In this document: piece after piece, positions 1 to 12,671 of the stretch
Layout of the letters: every line of letters starts with the position of its first letter
How positions within the stretch are numbered: position 1 is the stretch's first letter
Assembly (NCBI GenBank): GCA_921293015.1
Contig: OV121096.1
Location: forward strand, 11,969,000-12,032,999
DNA from: Phorcus lineatus
Taxonomy: Eukaryota; Mollusca; Gastropoda; Trochida; Trochidae
Reading direction: 5' to 3'
Length of the DNA: 64,000 nucleotides
Program-made: the position numbers and the translations under genes
The notes under the pieces: generated by a model
Database searches by the model: none
Seen by the model: only the letters and a program-made list of their open reading frames with translations
Told to the model about the DNA's origin: nothing

Positions 1-2203
1 GGCTGTTTAAAATGATATCTCAATTGTGTAACGAAATCTTAATGTTTATGAAATAAATTTGTCAAACTTATATCTAACTAAAATACGGTATTTATGTTTC
101 TCTTCATCTTTAAAAAATATAAACACTCATTATCTTAAAACTATCAACTAAGGTCTATAGTTCTCACCAAAATTAGAAATAGAATCTTGTTATCATCAAA
201 GGAAATGTCTTCCGAAGGTTAAAATGTTAAATGTTATTTGTAACACATTTACAAGAATATCATAATTTATGTCAAAATCAACATTAATCGGGAAGGCAAA
301 TATGCATTAGGACAAAGCAGGTGCTTTGCTATAGTGAATGAGCGACTGTCAATCACAGCCATGATTTAGCCTAAATAATGTTATTTTCAACATGACTTAA
401 GGAATTAGAGATACATGCCATTTAGGTATTGAATGAATGTAAAAATTTGATCAAACATTTAACAACGTTGCTTGGCATTCCTAAATATAACAATTATACA
501 GGACTATGAAAATAACAAAATATCGTTGGTGTAACATTGAACTTTAAAATAACTCATGCATGACTTTAGATTAACAGTAATTTATCTAAGATGTATAAAT
601 CCTGTGATCGTTCTGGATACTGTAGTTTTCACCATTCGCTTTGAAATTGTTTTAAGTTGTACGATATACACGATTCTCCTTCTGTTGACTCATCTTTGAA
701 ACATACGAATTTAGAATAGTTGATATTGTTATTGAATAAGATTTATACTTTCTATATTAAATATATTTACCTATTTAGTACGATTTACCGAGTTGTAAAA
801 GATGTGATATATTTACGAATAAATGTTCACGTTTTTAGAACATGGTTTGTGAAAAGGTTGCTTAATATTAATAAAAATAAATATTAGCTTCAGAGTTTAT
901 CTATGAAGCTGATATTCGAGTGGATATTCACTTTTGTTTACACTTTTGTTGCAAAGTTGACCTATATTTGACCTGAAATAGTATAGTTCAATTGTTATCG
1001 AATTTCCTGGTTAATAAGTAACCATATTTATGTTGATACAAGGTTTAAAGGTGAAATCATTGAACATAATGGGCCATTAATTGAAACCTCCAAATTATTC
1101 TTAAACCTTTAAAATTCGAAGATTCGCATTGGTACATCCTTCATCGAGTACTTTAGTTTCATATCAACAAGTATCCACTGTTAATATTCACGTTTATAAA
1201 ATTATGCTAAACTCAACAGCCTAAGTTTTCTCCAAATATCTAATATTGAGATATTTGATAGCTTAAATATTGAATATTAGCGCTGTATAAAGTATATGAG
1301 AAAACACCGAACTACCTGATATCAAAGCAAACGCTCATAAAATCTGTCACATGAGACCAATATTACGAAGAAAAGAAAACTATACTACTACACCTGATGT
1401 ATCAGGAAAGCGTGTCGCCCAATATACATGTGCCTTTTCGATATTTTGTATAAAGGTCCATTCTGACGGTAGCAGAGTCGATTAAACTGGTATAAAGCTT
1501 CAGCTTTGTTTTGAGAAGATCAACTCTTCAATACAAGCTTACCATGCCATTTCAAAACCATAGTTTTTTACCATAAAACTTAACTTGCAGTGAAGAATTT
1601 AGAACAGTCATTCCTATATTATAGGTACATGACAATGAAAACTGAAAAACACACACATCTGGATCTGCTAATCTTCAACACAAAAGTTAGACATAGACAC
1701 TCGCTAGCACTGAATAACCAACCACCTTTTATACCACGCCTCCAAACCTTCGTTTCCTTTGTAGATATTTATACACATATTTATAGATGGTTGATCACAA
1801 TAAATTTTAGTTGATATCTCGCGTTATGATTTCGGTGAAATGAATGAAATGATGATGCGAAATACGGCCATTCTGATTTTGTAATGAAAATACTGATTTG
1901 AAAAGTTAGGTCCTTTACTTTGTATATTGTATACTGTTTTCATTTTGGCGGCCCAAAAAAGAATTATAATCGTCATTTTTCAATCTCCGAGAAAGCAATT
2001 ACATATTTCGGTATAAACAACTTTAGTCATCCGACATCGTTCTGCTGGCTATGGCTTGACTACAGGGGAAATAATTTAGTGTTTATGACGCATTTGTTTA
2101 ACATAATTTTCGAATTATTTATTTCAAATTATTCAACAAGACGATCTTAAAAATATGTAGCTTTAAATATTCGGCAATTTAATTAAACACATCCTGTTAA
2201 AGC
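1..2203. other. AT-rich intergenic DNA, no gene seen
   Basis: Only short open frames interrupted by frequent stops are present, with no recognisable domain, signal peptide exon or paired splice sites. The composition is typical of the AT-rich spacer through the rest of the window. Confidence 0.4.
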
Positions 2204-2466
2204 AGCGTATATGAATCCGTTCTCGCTCCTTCCAAATACCCTGACCTCTCTCGGACTAAATTCCTCGTATGGCTATTGATATTTGTCGCTATGCTCACCT
2301 GGTATTTTGTCAGCAAATGAAATGTCGTGAATTAAGGAGCTTGGAGATACTAGCTTGAACTCAATGGATTTTCCATTCGGGTCGTCTCATTGGCTAGTTA
2401 GATAGCTTGCGAGACGGTGATTTTGGCTTGAAAGATAGCAGGGTATTAGAAGGATTCATATACGCT
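2204..2466. mobile_element. MITE-like element with terminal inverted repeats
   Basis: The left end (2204-2243) and the right end (2439-2466) are inverted copies: both outer ends read AGCGTATATGAATCC and the inner part of the arm is AATACCCTG. The left arm carries about 12 extra bases. The 260-bp body has no coding frame. No clear target-site duplication is visible, so the superfamily is not assigned. A non-autonomous DNA transposon is the simplest reading. Confidence 0.5.
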
Positions 2467-2469
2467 ATC

Positions 2470-3960
2470 AAATTTGTTCAAATCAACGCTCATGTGCACA
2501 TGTCTTTTGTTGATTAGAATACCTTGCCTACAGTTTAAACAGGTTCAACAAATTCCAAATTTTATTGGACAATATTGTAGCTCATCTTTATACCGCTGAT
2601 ATCACCGGATGGGATCACTCTTAAATCATGCAAACAGATACGTCGCTCTCCTTTATTTACGGCTTACACCTTGACTTCAATGTCATTCTATGCGAACTGT
2701 GTGGTTGACAAAAAGGTTATAAAATCTATCTATCCAGGAAAAATTAAAGATATATATGCATGATGGAAAAGGAAGTATAAACTAGCTTACTAGTTTTTAC
2801 TGGTTAAATAAACTAAGTCATTAGTTTCCTAAAGGTGAAAGTTCGTGCTAAGTAATATGATGTAAAAGTCGGCAGTAAGTAAACTAAAACTTGAAAATTA
2901 AAGAAAAATTTTCTCTAGGTTAAACGGTCGGATTAATCCAAGATATTAATATATTATTTAAAGTATATATATGCTTTATGGTGTTGCTCCAACTTTGCAC
3001 AGAAAACGGTTACGGATCTGATCTGAATAGAATGCATTTATGTAGTTGAGTTCGATTGATAATTTCTTTAATGAAAAAACAGACATAATGAACATAATGT
3101 TTGTGCTCTCTAGTCGAGGGAAGAAGACACATTCTACTGTAAAAATCTACATCGTATGTCTTAAATATAACCACCAATTAAACATGCCCATTCTCTCCAT
3201 GTAATTATCTGTAGGTGGAACTGAACACGCATTTATATGGAAATTGTGCAATAAGAATAATCTGGCCATCATATTTATTGTTAAAAGGAAAGTGCTTTGT
3301 GATGGTTATTAGGACTTGTCATTGCTGATCTTTGTAACATCAAAGTTCTCACAATGAACTGATAATTTTGTAGCAACAGGCAAGGGTCGAACGACATACA
3401 TGTAGAATTAACCCCTGTATTGGAGAATGAGTAATGTATATCCCGACCAAAAACCCAAACATGACTTCATGTGCAAGTTGTCACGCCTTCCTGTATACGA
3501 AAGGGTAGAGTTAGTCTTAATGTTGTGCTCGTAACTATGAAGATAACTCTCAACAGTGTTTTATGGACATGACATCTAAACTTTAGTTGCAGAAAACTAG
3601 TACGCATGACCTTTTCTTGCACTGGCAACACTTCATCATTCTAAAGTACTTTTGGGTACATTGGGCTTCAAAACGATGAGCATCGAGCCCTGTGTTACCA
3701 GTCGATAGGCAACCAGACGTCTGTGATTTAAAGTAACCAGTTGGTAAACATCATAAATATATTCCTCTGACAATCGAGCCGTACCTTTGGTGAGTACTTG
3801 TATCCTATCCATTGACCAGAAAATGTTTACGTCACTCTGGTTCGTAAATCAGTTACAAAAGTTGAAAAACATTGATTTGATTTACACACACGAAAGTAAC
3901 CAAGGGCTCTTTTGACAAATAAATAAAAGAAGTTCGAGCACTAAAACAAGACATTGAATG
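2470..3960. repeat. Diverged segmental duplication, copy 1
   Basis: Two blocks here (about 2470-2640 and 3280-3960) reappear in the same order and orientation at about 8600-8830 and 10060-10770. Shared stretches include the AATAAA-bearing piece near 2560/8720 and, on the minus strand, GGTAACACAGGG followed by a GATGC-type stretch near 3690/10500. Spacing between blocks differs, so each copy gained or lost sequence. The reading frame matching the open frame of copy 2 has stops here, so this copy looks like a pseudogene if the segment was ever coding. Confidence 0.5.
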
Positions 3961-3979
3961 ATAAGAAATAGTCTCGGAC

Positions 3980-6900
3980 ATCTTTGAAAGAAAATCATCG
4001 TTAATTATATTTGTCTTAACTTTTGTAATGGCTTGTAATTCTATTAAACGTTTATTTCAATGAAAGGGATTGTTATTTAAAGTGAGATGACCTAAGATTA
4101 GAACGTTTTAATCAGAATGATATGATTTGATCTTATGTGTATAAAAAGTGATTGCTGTGCGTTCTCAAAGTGTTATTTCTTATATTTAAGAAGTTTATGT
4201 CAAAACACTTTACACTCATCTCACTGAAAAGTAACATTTTATTCAGAAAATGTATGATCAAATAACTAATAATAACGAATTTACAATGTGATTGCAAATA
4301 AATTAAACTTTTAAGAAATGAATACTTTGCCACCATCAAATTAACTATTTATTCATTAACAACCCTTACTAAAAATTCAAATTTGTAAATATTCTTATGA
4401 ATAAGCTAAAATAATTAATATTTGTAGATGGGTATTTTTCCTATTATTAAATTATTTTGAATAAATGAAATTGTGTATGAATTATATTCAGCGTAAGTAA
4501 GGACAGATCGTAGGAAAACTTCAACTTTTAACTCTTTATATTTTATTTTGGATGAACGTTTAACCCAAAATGGCTATAAACAAGAACGTTAAAATATCAT
4601 TATATTTTATGAGAAACTTAGAAATTTTAAAAATCCTTTTAAAGCATTTGCATACAACTTCGGTTGGGAAATCTTTCAACAATATCCTGATATTAAAAAC
4701 AGAACGGAAAATTACCAAATGATATTACTAAAGTAAACTACCATCACGCCGCAGCAAACAATAAGCCCATAACCTGTTTCGTAATCGTTTTATGAGTAGG
4801 ATATCCACACGTCAATGCTGAATGCGATGGCATACTATGTAATCGCAATCGACGGTTCTGTACAAAACACAGAAAAAATTATTCAAGTCTTTTGCGAGGA
4901 AATGTTCAAATGTGTTTTAAACCTGAAATGACAGCTTACTTTGGCTCATTACATTCCAATAACGAGGAAGTAGCTGTAAAGTGAATTGCTGAACTAATAA
5001 ATAAAACGCTTAACTAAGTAAACGCTGTTAGACTAGTATTTCGTATTTTGAAAACACGAAATGTTTAAAAGCTAAATAAATTCAAACTTTGAAAAGGAAC
5101 CCATTGGTTATAAAACATTAAGTGTGATATTGTGTGATAAACTGATATTATTATTAGTGTATCAAGTTGTATATAATTGATGAGACGGGCAAGGCTAAAT
5201 GAGATCTTTGATAATAGAGTTAACTATAGGCCTAACCAGGAACTGTATATGTTTACATTTAGTGAAGGTTCAAAAGAAACATAGTTTTTTTAAAAAGTTT
5301 GGATGCATTTGAAGTCAATATTTTACTGGGCAGGCAGTGATGAAATTTGACACTGTTAATGGATCTTTTCCTCCACTTGCAGACTCTTTTGATTTGAATC
5401 TGGTCACGTGACATTTACAGAGTTAATTTAAAAAATGAAGTAAATGCAGTCAAATTACTGTTTTAGTTTTTAGTTTGGCTCTAACATGTTTTAAAATTCC
5501 CCTATTTGAAGTGTCAAAGATATGATGTGTATAAACTTTTCAGTAAGAAGATTTTAATTTATTCCACTTTGAACATACATGTAGATACCCTAATAATTTC
5601 CCTTCAAGATGAAGCTTTTCAGGTCAACTAGGCAAAGCCAATTATGTGTATAGTTTATTTCTATAATGTTGAAAAATTAGTGAAAGTACAGCGCCTTTTT
5701 TCACGTCATTTTCCCTCAAAACAATGTGGCGGACCGTAGCCGATAGGCCAATCAGCTTCTTTACAAATATGTCAATTATGTAAATCTGCTGTGGGAGATG
5801 AAGTTCATTTCATTCTCGTCTGACATCACTATGCCGAATTAAGAAAACGTATACCCTACAACTGCCTTTATTTCAATTATGTCTTCCAGGAATGATGCAA
5901 TACGTTATCTAGCCCTGCGTATGTTGAACCTAAATTAAAATAGACACATACTTTACTCATTCTATTATTCACATTTAATACTTATCAACAGAGATTAAAT
6001 AACAATGTAATTGAAATTTATATATTTATAAAAGAAATACAACAAGATGGTTTTAAGTCATAAAAAGAAAGCTGACAACAAATACAGTAATATTGTTAGA
6101 TACTGGTAACTAAGCTAAAATTTTAATGTATCTTTTAGTTATTATCGAAATAAGATAAGAATAACATGTATATTTATTTTAGTAGTATTTGCTAATTTTA
6201 TTCCTTTTGTTAAGCCATGGGTTCTTTTGTGGAAAAAAAAATAATGAAAAGGGGGAATTTTTGTATAAGATCCCATTTCCCAAACCTCTATTAAGAACAA
6301 AGAAAGCAAAAACAAGTCCTTTGAAAACCATAGGTAGGTACATCTATGACAAACGACACCTTCGGTATATCAACACTTCTAGATGCTTCTAAGTTGGGAT
6401 TCGAATCGCCACCAACTGCACGTTAATCCACGACATTGATAAACATGTAATCGATGGATTGTTTGCTTAACTGTAGCATGTTGACGTTAGTTTCAAGTCC
6501 CATGCCTGGTAACTAAAAGATTTATTGGTTCGCATTACCACTTGTACTTCGATAATATTTCTTTCTTTTTTTCACAAACTTACATTTACCTCAGCTGCTT
6601 ATTGATTCTGGAGTAGAATAACCCTAGGGAAAGGTTATCTCCAGCAACAGTAAGAAGCGCAATTGTTGCAAACCGAGCCAGAGGATTTATTACTTTTTCC
6701 AAACTCTGATAAATCAAAACATAAATTAGAGTTGTGTTCTTTAAAATAGTCGACAAGGGATATACAATCAGTCAGTCAGTCAACCACTGTACTCAATTAT
6801 TTATCTTAAAAAGTAAACAATGAAATACACAAAGAGTAAAAAAAATTAACACACATTCTTTATACTTAATCTCCAACATAATGTCAACATCAACAAAACC

Positions 6901-7380
6901 CCAAATGGTTTAACTCGCAATCTAAAAGAATAATAGCTTGCCAAAACGACGTGTGTATATCATATACAAAATCAATTCACTAGCAGGTTTCATCATTTTC
7001 ATAATGGAGATGTAATATTGTGCGAACGTCAGGATGAATACTCAATGCAATCTACAATCATTTAATCTATTAACCAACCTTATTACCATAATTTTTTGAA
7101 TACTCGCAAAGCTAATGCATGATCAATGTTTATTGAGGGAATATTCATGGAAACGATTTAAGAGTTAATCAATAAAATTGTAATGATACGGAATTTTTAC
7201 CAACAACAAATGTGGTCTCTGTGCTGAATGTACGTTGTTCAGTTGAGGTTTCAAGGATTGATCTTCACACATCGTGTGTGATCATGTTTTTCCATACATG
7301 ATGGGGGACGAGTAGGAATATGGGATAGTTACCTATTTCACTTATGCAAAAAGGTTGAAGATTAAATCTGTGAATCATCT
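3980..7380. other. Intergenic DNA, no gene seen
   Basis: Only short open frames occur, none with a convincing start, signal peptide or domain. A GC-richer patch at 5700-5850 has no coding frame. The LINE tail at 7676 begins just beyond. Confidence 0.35.
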
Positions 7381-7675
7381 GAGTTCATTCAAACATCTGT
7401 CCTTGCTGTTGAGTGACTCTTACATCACATAGTAGTATCAGGCTTCGTTCGTAGGGAAACCTCTTATTGAATAAGACTTCCGTTGGACGTCGTCTGTAAA
7501 CTTTTAACATGTTCGGTTTCTCCACCACAACTACTGTACCTCCAAATATAATATTTTGTGGGAGGTGCCTTTCACCTGTAAGAGAAATGTGTATAATTGA
7601 AGGTGCAAATTTCATTGTCCTTACTATAAAAAAGGAAGATGCAATTAGACATTGCATAGACATTGCAAAGACATT

Positions 7676-7870
7676 CATCAAAATTCAAATTCAAATTCAT
7701 TTATTCTCAAAAACCCCATCGACGGTGGTACATGAGCATAGAAATATATAACAAAGAAATATACATAGTTTCCAAGATGAACAGGTGAAATTTTCATTTA
7801 ACGAGTAACAAGAGACTGAAGATGGATATAAGCATTGAATAAAACAGTCATGCTCACAGGTATTGTACAT
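7676..7870 (-). mobile_element. 5'-truncated LINE tail (minus strand)
   Basis: Read on the minus strand, the segment ends with a polyadenylation-like AATAAA followed by repeats of the type TGAATT(TGAATT)n at about 7680-7700, the usual look of a non-LTR retrotransposon 3' end. No RT frame remains upstream. The 5' limit is approximate. Confidence 0.4.
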
Positions 7871-9881
7871 GTAATGTAAATCAGGATTTAATTAAGATGA
7901 TCTTTATAAATTTCGATAGTTTTTTCAATTTTTTGGTATCCTTATTGGACATTAGTTGTTTGAATTTGAAAAGGTCTGCCCAATTGAAATAGTAATTGTC
8001 AATGAGCTGTACATGGAAACAGGTAACGTCACTCTCTCTAAACCATATCCTACACTACCTAGGAAGTTTTACTCATGAAATTTTTTTGGACTTGAACTTG
8101 TTTCAATTTCAGATGCTATATGTGCTTGAAATTATCGCCTGAATAGTTGTTGATGTTTTATTCTCAAACCCTCAGTGTCATTATGTAACTTTAAGATAAT
8201 GCCTAGTAAACTCTGTATAACAGGATCAATTAGGTGACTGACAACACAGGACATTTTTTCCATAATCACCATTTTGACTATTTATTTTAGAGACATGCTA
8301 TGTGGTACAAATAAGTTCTTTCATTGGTGTCATTGAAAAGTTGCCCACAAAAAATTCAGGATCATTTCTCATATCGAATGTTTCGAAACCTATGCGTTTT
8401 AAATACATTTTTCATAAAGACAAAATAACAAATTAAACATTGCACAACATTGCTTTATACGATCTTCAAAACGCATATCCTAAATTAGGCGGAATATGTT
8501 TTAAAGAAATATTTGTTCAGAAATGTCAGAAAAGATTTGGAGAGTACCTGTCACGATAAACGGGTGGCCACTTATTTAAACCCATAAATCCTTCACTTAA
8601 GACACAACGTTGGGTTGCTTTATTTGTTGATATCAACGTGAGTGTACATGTCTTTTGTTTATTAGAAACGAATTACCTAAAGATTTAAACAAGTACTAGC
8701 ATTTCCACATTTTATTGGATAATATTGTAGTTCATGTAGGGATAACATGCCACCAATATCTCGCTTTAAACCATAATGCATACCACTGATATGACTGGAG
8801 AAGAATGCCTATAAGTCTCCATGAGAGTTTAAGTGAAATAAGTGTCTAATACCGGGTATATTTCATCGGGTGTCAATTAGTTTAGTTGATATTGTGCAAG
8901 TCGTGTATAGCCATAAGTTAAATATATATTTCATCTATGTCACAAAATACAATTAACTTCTTATTTGGCAAACACATTAAACCGTTCTGTCTATCACACA
9001 AGTTTAAAGGGGCATTAGCACGTTTTTTATCTCTCTAAATGAATATGAATGTTTTAATTTTGCAAGAAAATGTTCTCAATCAAAATTAAGCAGCTTTAAC
9101 GCGAACGAATCCTAATCGGTTAAGCTTTGCGAATCCATTCCCCTACCTCAAAGTATTAAAGGATTGACGAAAGAGAACCAATTGATATCAATCAATCAAG
9201 TTCCTAAGTCAAGCAATCTTTGCACGTCAGAATGGAATGGATGGCACAAATCCAAATACCAAAATGTGATTGAAAATTTTATAAACATGCAGTTACGTAA
9301 AATAAACATTCCCTCTTTTGTATCATTCGTATCTTGCTCCTTGAATTCGTTATAAATATATAGTCATAATAATGTTGTAAATGAAAAAACGTAAATCTCT
9401 TCTATATTGTCATATTCAGTGTGCATATACCAATTAATAAGACCATGGTTCCGTCAAAAAATGCATGAGACGTCAGGAGGAATCATTAATATGTGTAGAG
9501 CTTATCTTAATTAGATTGGTATAGATTTAGGTTTAACAATAAAGGTGAAATATTCAAGAGAAGAATTAACCAAAGATATTATTAAAATGAATTTGGAAAA
9601 TATAAAGATATGATTTTACTTTTCTGCTCTCACAAAGGAAACTTTCACCTATCTTACCGCCGTTGTAGGCCCGGCCAAAATCATTCCCGTTTCGAAATAC
9701 AGAAATAAAGTAAACTCATAGTCAAACAAAACGATTGACATGACATTGTAAGTACACGTTTTTATCGGCCTTGGTAATTTAAAACATTGTGAGCTTTGTC
9801 ATAACAACCGAGAAAAAAAAACCAGATTGTATTTCTTTAGTTGAGTTAAATGGATGTTAAAACTTTAAAGACATGTCATTA

Positions 9882-9957
9882 AATATTATATATTATATAT
9901 TATATATTATATATTATATATTATATATTATATATTATATATTATATATCATATATT
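9882..9957. repeat. (TATATTA)n 7-bp satellite
   Basis: About ten to eleven near-perfect copies of a 7-bp unit run head to tail. Only the last unit is altered (a C replaces T). Confidence 0.9.
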
Positions 9958-10076
9958 AAAAATCTTCAAGCTACACGATTTCGTGAATGTTTCTCTAAAT
10001 TAAAAAGCGCCATCTTTTCATACAATTACTTATACAAGCACTGGTTAGCATCGACGTGATTAAATAAAGCTCACTA

Positions 10077-10700
10077 TCATTTATTGTTAAAAGAAAGGTG
10101 CAATGTCGTGATTATTAGGACTACATGTATTATTCTCAAATCTTCGAAAGAACAAAATTTAAACAATAAATTGAGAAATCTATCACTATGTACCAACAGA
10201 ATCAAAAGTGACCTCTTCAGATGAAAATGAGTGATACATAACCTTGCAAAATCAACACAAGACTTCATGTGCGCTGATTCTACTTTATTTTCCAAAGTAC
10301 GAAAGGATAAGAGCATATGTTTGCTCAATTTTGTAATGGTAACTACGAAAGGCAAAGTCTCAAAGAAGTTATACGGGCTTGTCAACTGTCTTTGATCTGA
10401 ACTTTTGTTGCTTAAAACATCAAACATGACCTCTTCTTGCACTGGTGAATACTCACAATCAAGTGCTTTTGGGTATACTTTACTCGCTTCAAAAAGGTAG
10501 GCATCAAACCCTGTGTTACCTGTCTGCGGGCAATTCAAAGTAACAAATTGGAAAACATAATGTACATACTTTTCTTACCATAGTGTCGTGTTTTCTTGTA
10601 ATTCTTATATCTTTTCCATTTTCCAGACTTGGTTCGTAAATTAGGAATAGCGTGCATGACGTTATTGACATCTTATTGACACAAGATAGTTACCAAGGGT
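10077..10700 (-). CDS. Unrecognised minus-strand gene candidate in duplicated segment
   Basis: The minus strand is open for about 150 codons from 10538 to 10077, long for such AT-rich DNA. Just upstream, a possible exon (about 10700 to 10588) reads from an ATG (MSITSCTLFLIYEP at its start), ends ITRKHDTM at a GTAAGA donor, and can splice in phase 0 to an acceptor TTGCCCGCAG near 10507. That gives a continuation TGNTGFDAYLFEAS. I do not recognise the product. Copy 1 of the duplication (3290-3960) has stops in the same frame. A GTGAGT donor also lies inside the long frame near 10433, so the true exon end is unsure. It may be a decayed gene or part of a mobile element. Confidence 0.3.
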
Positions 10701-11305
10701 TCATTGGACAAATAAAGAAAAGAAGTAAGACTACTAAAACACGAAACTGAATCCCAAGAAATTGGTTTCCGAACCTCTTTGAACCAAAAAATTCTAAATT
10801 AAATTTTATTTGTTGTAAAATTTTGGACGTCATGTGATTCCTATGTGATACAATTTTCTTTTAACAATTATCTAAAACAATACAAAGCAAGATAAGATAA
10901 CTTTGATGAGAACATTATGTGACCATATAGGCCTACATGTATATGCATCAAGGGTGAATACTGTGCATTCCTTGGTTAACATCTCTTGAGTTACAATTTC
11001 CAACCGAATAACTAAGTTTACCTTTTTGAAACAAAACTTTTCAATTGGCACTTTTCACAAACGTGCACATTACTATCAAAAGAAAATCACATGAGACTAT
11101 GATGATCAGAGATTGAAAATAAGGATATTACTCTTTATATATGTTGAAATTCTAAACGAATCTGCTTACACTTTATATGTTTAATCGACTGGTATTGTAA
11201 TTTTCGATATTTTGAGAATATTTTAGTCATAAAAAGGTTAACAAATTACACACTCGTAGGTGTAAATCTTGTTTCTTCATTTTCAAATATATTTCAAATA
11301 AATCA

Positions 11306-11316
11306 TATCATTCTGT
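11306..11316. repeat. Target-site duplication, left copy (LINE)
   Basis: TATCATTCTGT here is repeated exactly at 16741-16751, directly after the LINE tail. Eleven identical bases on both sides define the LINE boundaries. Confidence 0.85.
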
Positions 11317-11432
11317 TTGGTTTGGTTGTGCGCATGCGTCAGCAGTAGATGTTGGTGAAAATTGTCTCTGACAATTATGTATATAAAAACCATATAAGAC
11401 AACTTTATTCGCTGAAAAGTGTCTGAAGTAAG

Positions 11433-12632
11433 ATGGGAGACAGCCTAGAACAGTGGAGAGCCACAACGGGGGTATTCCGCCATCATAGAGGACTAAAACA
11501 AGTCGAATCAGTCTGCCCTTACAGCCCGTACTCAAAATGGACCGCCTCGACAGCCATAGACTACCGGATGTTGTTATGCTTCTCAGTTTTGTCAACGGTC
11601 TGGACCCTAGGTACCTGTCTTGCAAACTCATGTATCGCATTCCGTGGTATAGTTATTGAACCTAATGAATGTGGATATACACCCGTACAATTACAAGCTC
11701 TGATTTGTGAGCATGAAATGTTGTGTTTCTCGACTCGTCAGTCAGTCACGTTCGGATTATTAGAAAGAAGCACTCGTATAATATCGCAATCTATCAAGTC
11801 CACTAGCGTTGAGTACTCTTTGCCAATGACTTTGATTAATGATCTACTGTTACGTGCTGGTGTCGAATCCAACCCTGGCCCTGACAGACGTCAGAAGCAA
11901 CTTAAACTGACCGAAGCAAGTGAAAATGACCCCGGTAACAAAACAGAGTTTGAGAGACTTATGGATGAACTGCAGAAGATAAACACAAAAGTAGATAATG
12001 TGCAAATAGATCTCTCAGGACGTCTAGATAAACTTACAAAATCTGTGGGTACAATTAAGAAATCAGTGGATGAGCTATCAAGTAAGTGCACTAAGCTTGA
12101 AGAAGAGAACTTTACATTGAAAGCTAATGTTTCAGATCTCGCAAGTAAACTAGATTACCTGGAAAATCAAGGTAGAAGAAACAATCTCCTTTTCCACGGT
12201 GTTGCTAAGGTAAAATCAAATGAAACTTGGAGTGATTGTGAAGACTTAGTGCGAAGTGTACTACGTGATAAGATGAACATTGAGGACTCTCTTATCACCA
12301 TTGAGAGAGCTCACCGGATTAACCAAGGTAAATCAATCATCATAAAGTTGCTGGATTTTAACATGAAAACTGAGATTCTACGGAGTACACGACTACTAAA
12401 AGATACAGGTATCTATGTCTCAGAGGACTTTTCCCTCAAAGTTAGATTGATCAGAAAAAAGCTAAAAACTATAATGGATTCAGAAAAAGAAAAGGGTCGA
12501 AAATCAAAGTTAAGATTTGATAAGCTGATCTTTGAGGATGGAGAGGTCGTGAGCTGGAACAGTCAGGAGGATGAAGCTGTGTTCTCCAGGAGAGGTAAAA
12601 GAAGTCACTCTGAAACATCATCACTTACCTAG
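11433..12632 (+). CDS. LINE ORF1 protein with 2A-like motif
   Basis: This intact 399-codon frame likely encodes the RNA-binding chaperone of the LINE. Residues about 50-75 form a hydrophobic segment (MLLCFSVLSTVWTLGTC). Residues 143-150 read GVESNPGP, preceded by DLLLRA, matching the 2A ribosome-skipping consensus DxExNPG/P except that G replaces the usual D. Skipping would fall between G149 and P150 and release an N-terminal piece from a 249-residue ORF1 body. Residues about 165-250 have heptad-like coiled-coil character (LDKLTKSVGTIKKSVDEL). They are followed by RRNNLLFHG and an L1-ORF1-type RRM and C-terminal region (residues about 250-370), and then a basic tail. Start chosen as the first ATG of the frame. 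Function is inferred from family features. Confidence 0.85.
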   Translation: MGDSLEQWRATTGVFRHHRGLKQVESVCPYSPYSKWTASTAIDYRMLLCFSVLSTVWTLGTCLANSCIAFRGIVIEPNECGYTPVQLQALICEHEMLCFSTRQSVTFGLLERSTRIISQSIKSTSVEYSLPMTLINDLLLRAGVESNPGPDRRQKQLKLTEASENDPGNKTEFERLMDELQKINTKVDNVQIDLSGRLDKLTKSVGTIKKSVDELSSKCTKLEEENFTLKANVSDLASKLDYLENQGRRNNLLFHGVAKVKSNETWSDCEDLVRSVLRDKMNIEDSLITIERAHRINQGKSIIIKLLDFNMKTEILRSTRLLKDTGIYVSEDFSLKVRLIRKKLKTIMDSEKEKGRKSKLRFDKLIFEDGEVVSWNSQEDEAVFSRRGKRSHSETSSLT

Positions 12633-12671
12633 GACAGGGGCCGGGCTCATCACCAGGGAGTTATCTCCCTT

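Larger units (their letters stand above)
8600..10770. repeat. Diverged segmental duplication, copy 2
   Basis: This is the partner of 2470-3960, with matching blocks at about 8600-8830 and 10060-10770. Unlike the partner it keeps a 150-codon open frame on the minus strand. The distance between blocks is larger here, partly because a 7-mer AT array lies between them. Confidence 0.5.

Noticed and set aside
6390-6480. tRNA-like GATTCGAATCC box on the minus strand
   Set aside because: No acceptor stem or A box could be paired around it. At most an old SINE fragment.
11308-11640. Minus-strand 110-codon frame at the LINE 5' end
   Set aside because: It is antisense to the intact ORF1 with its 2A motif and coiled coil.
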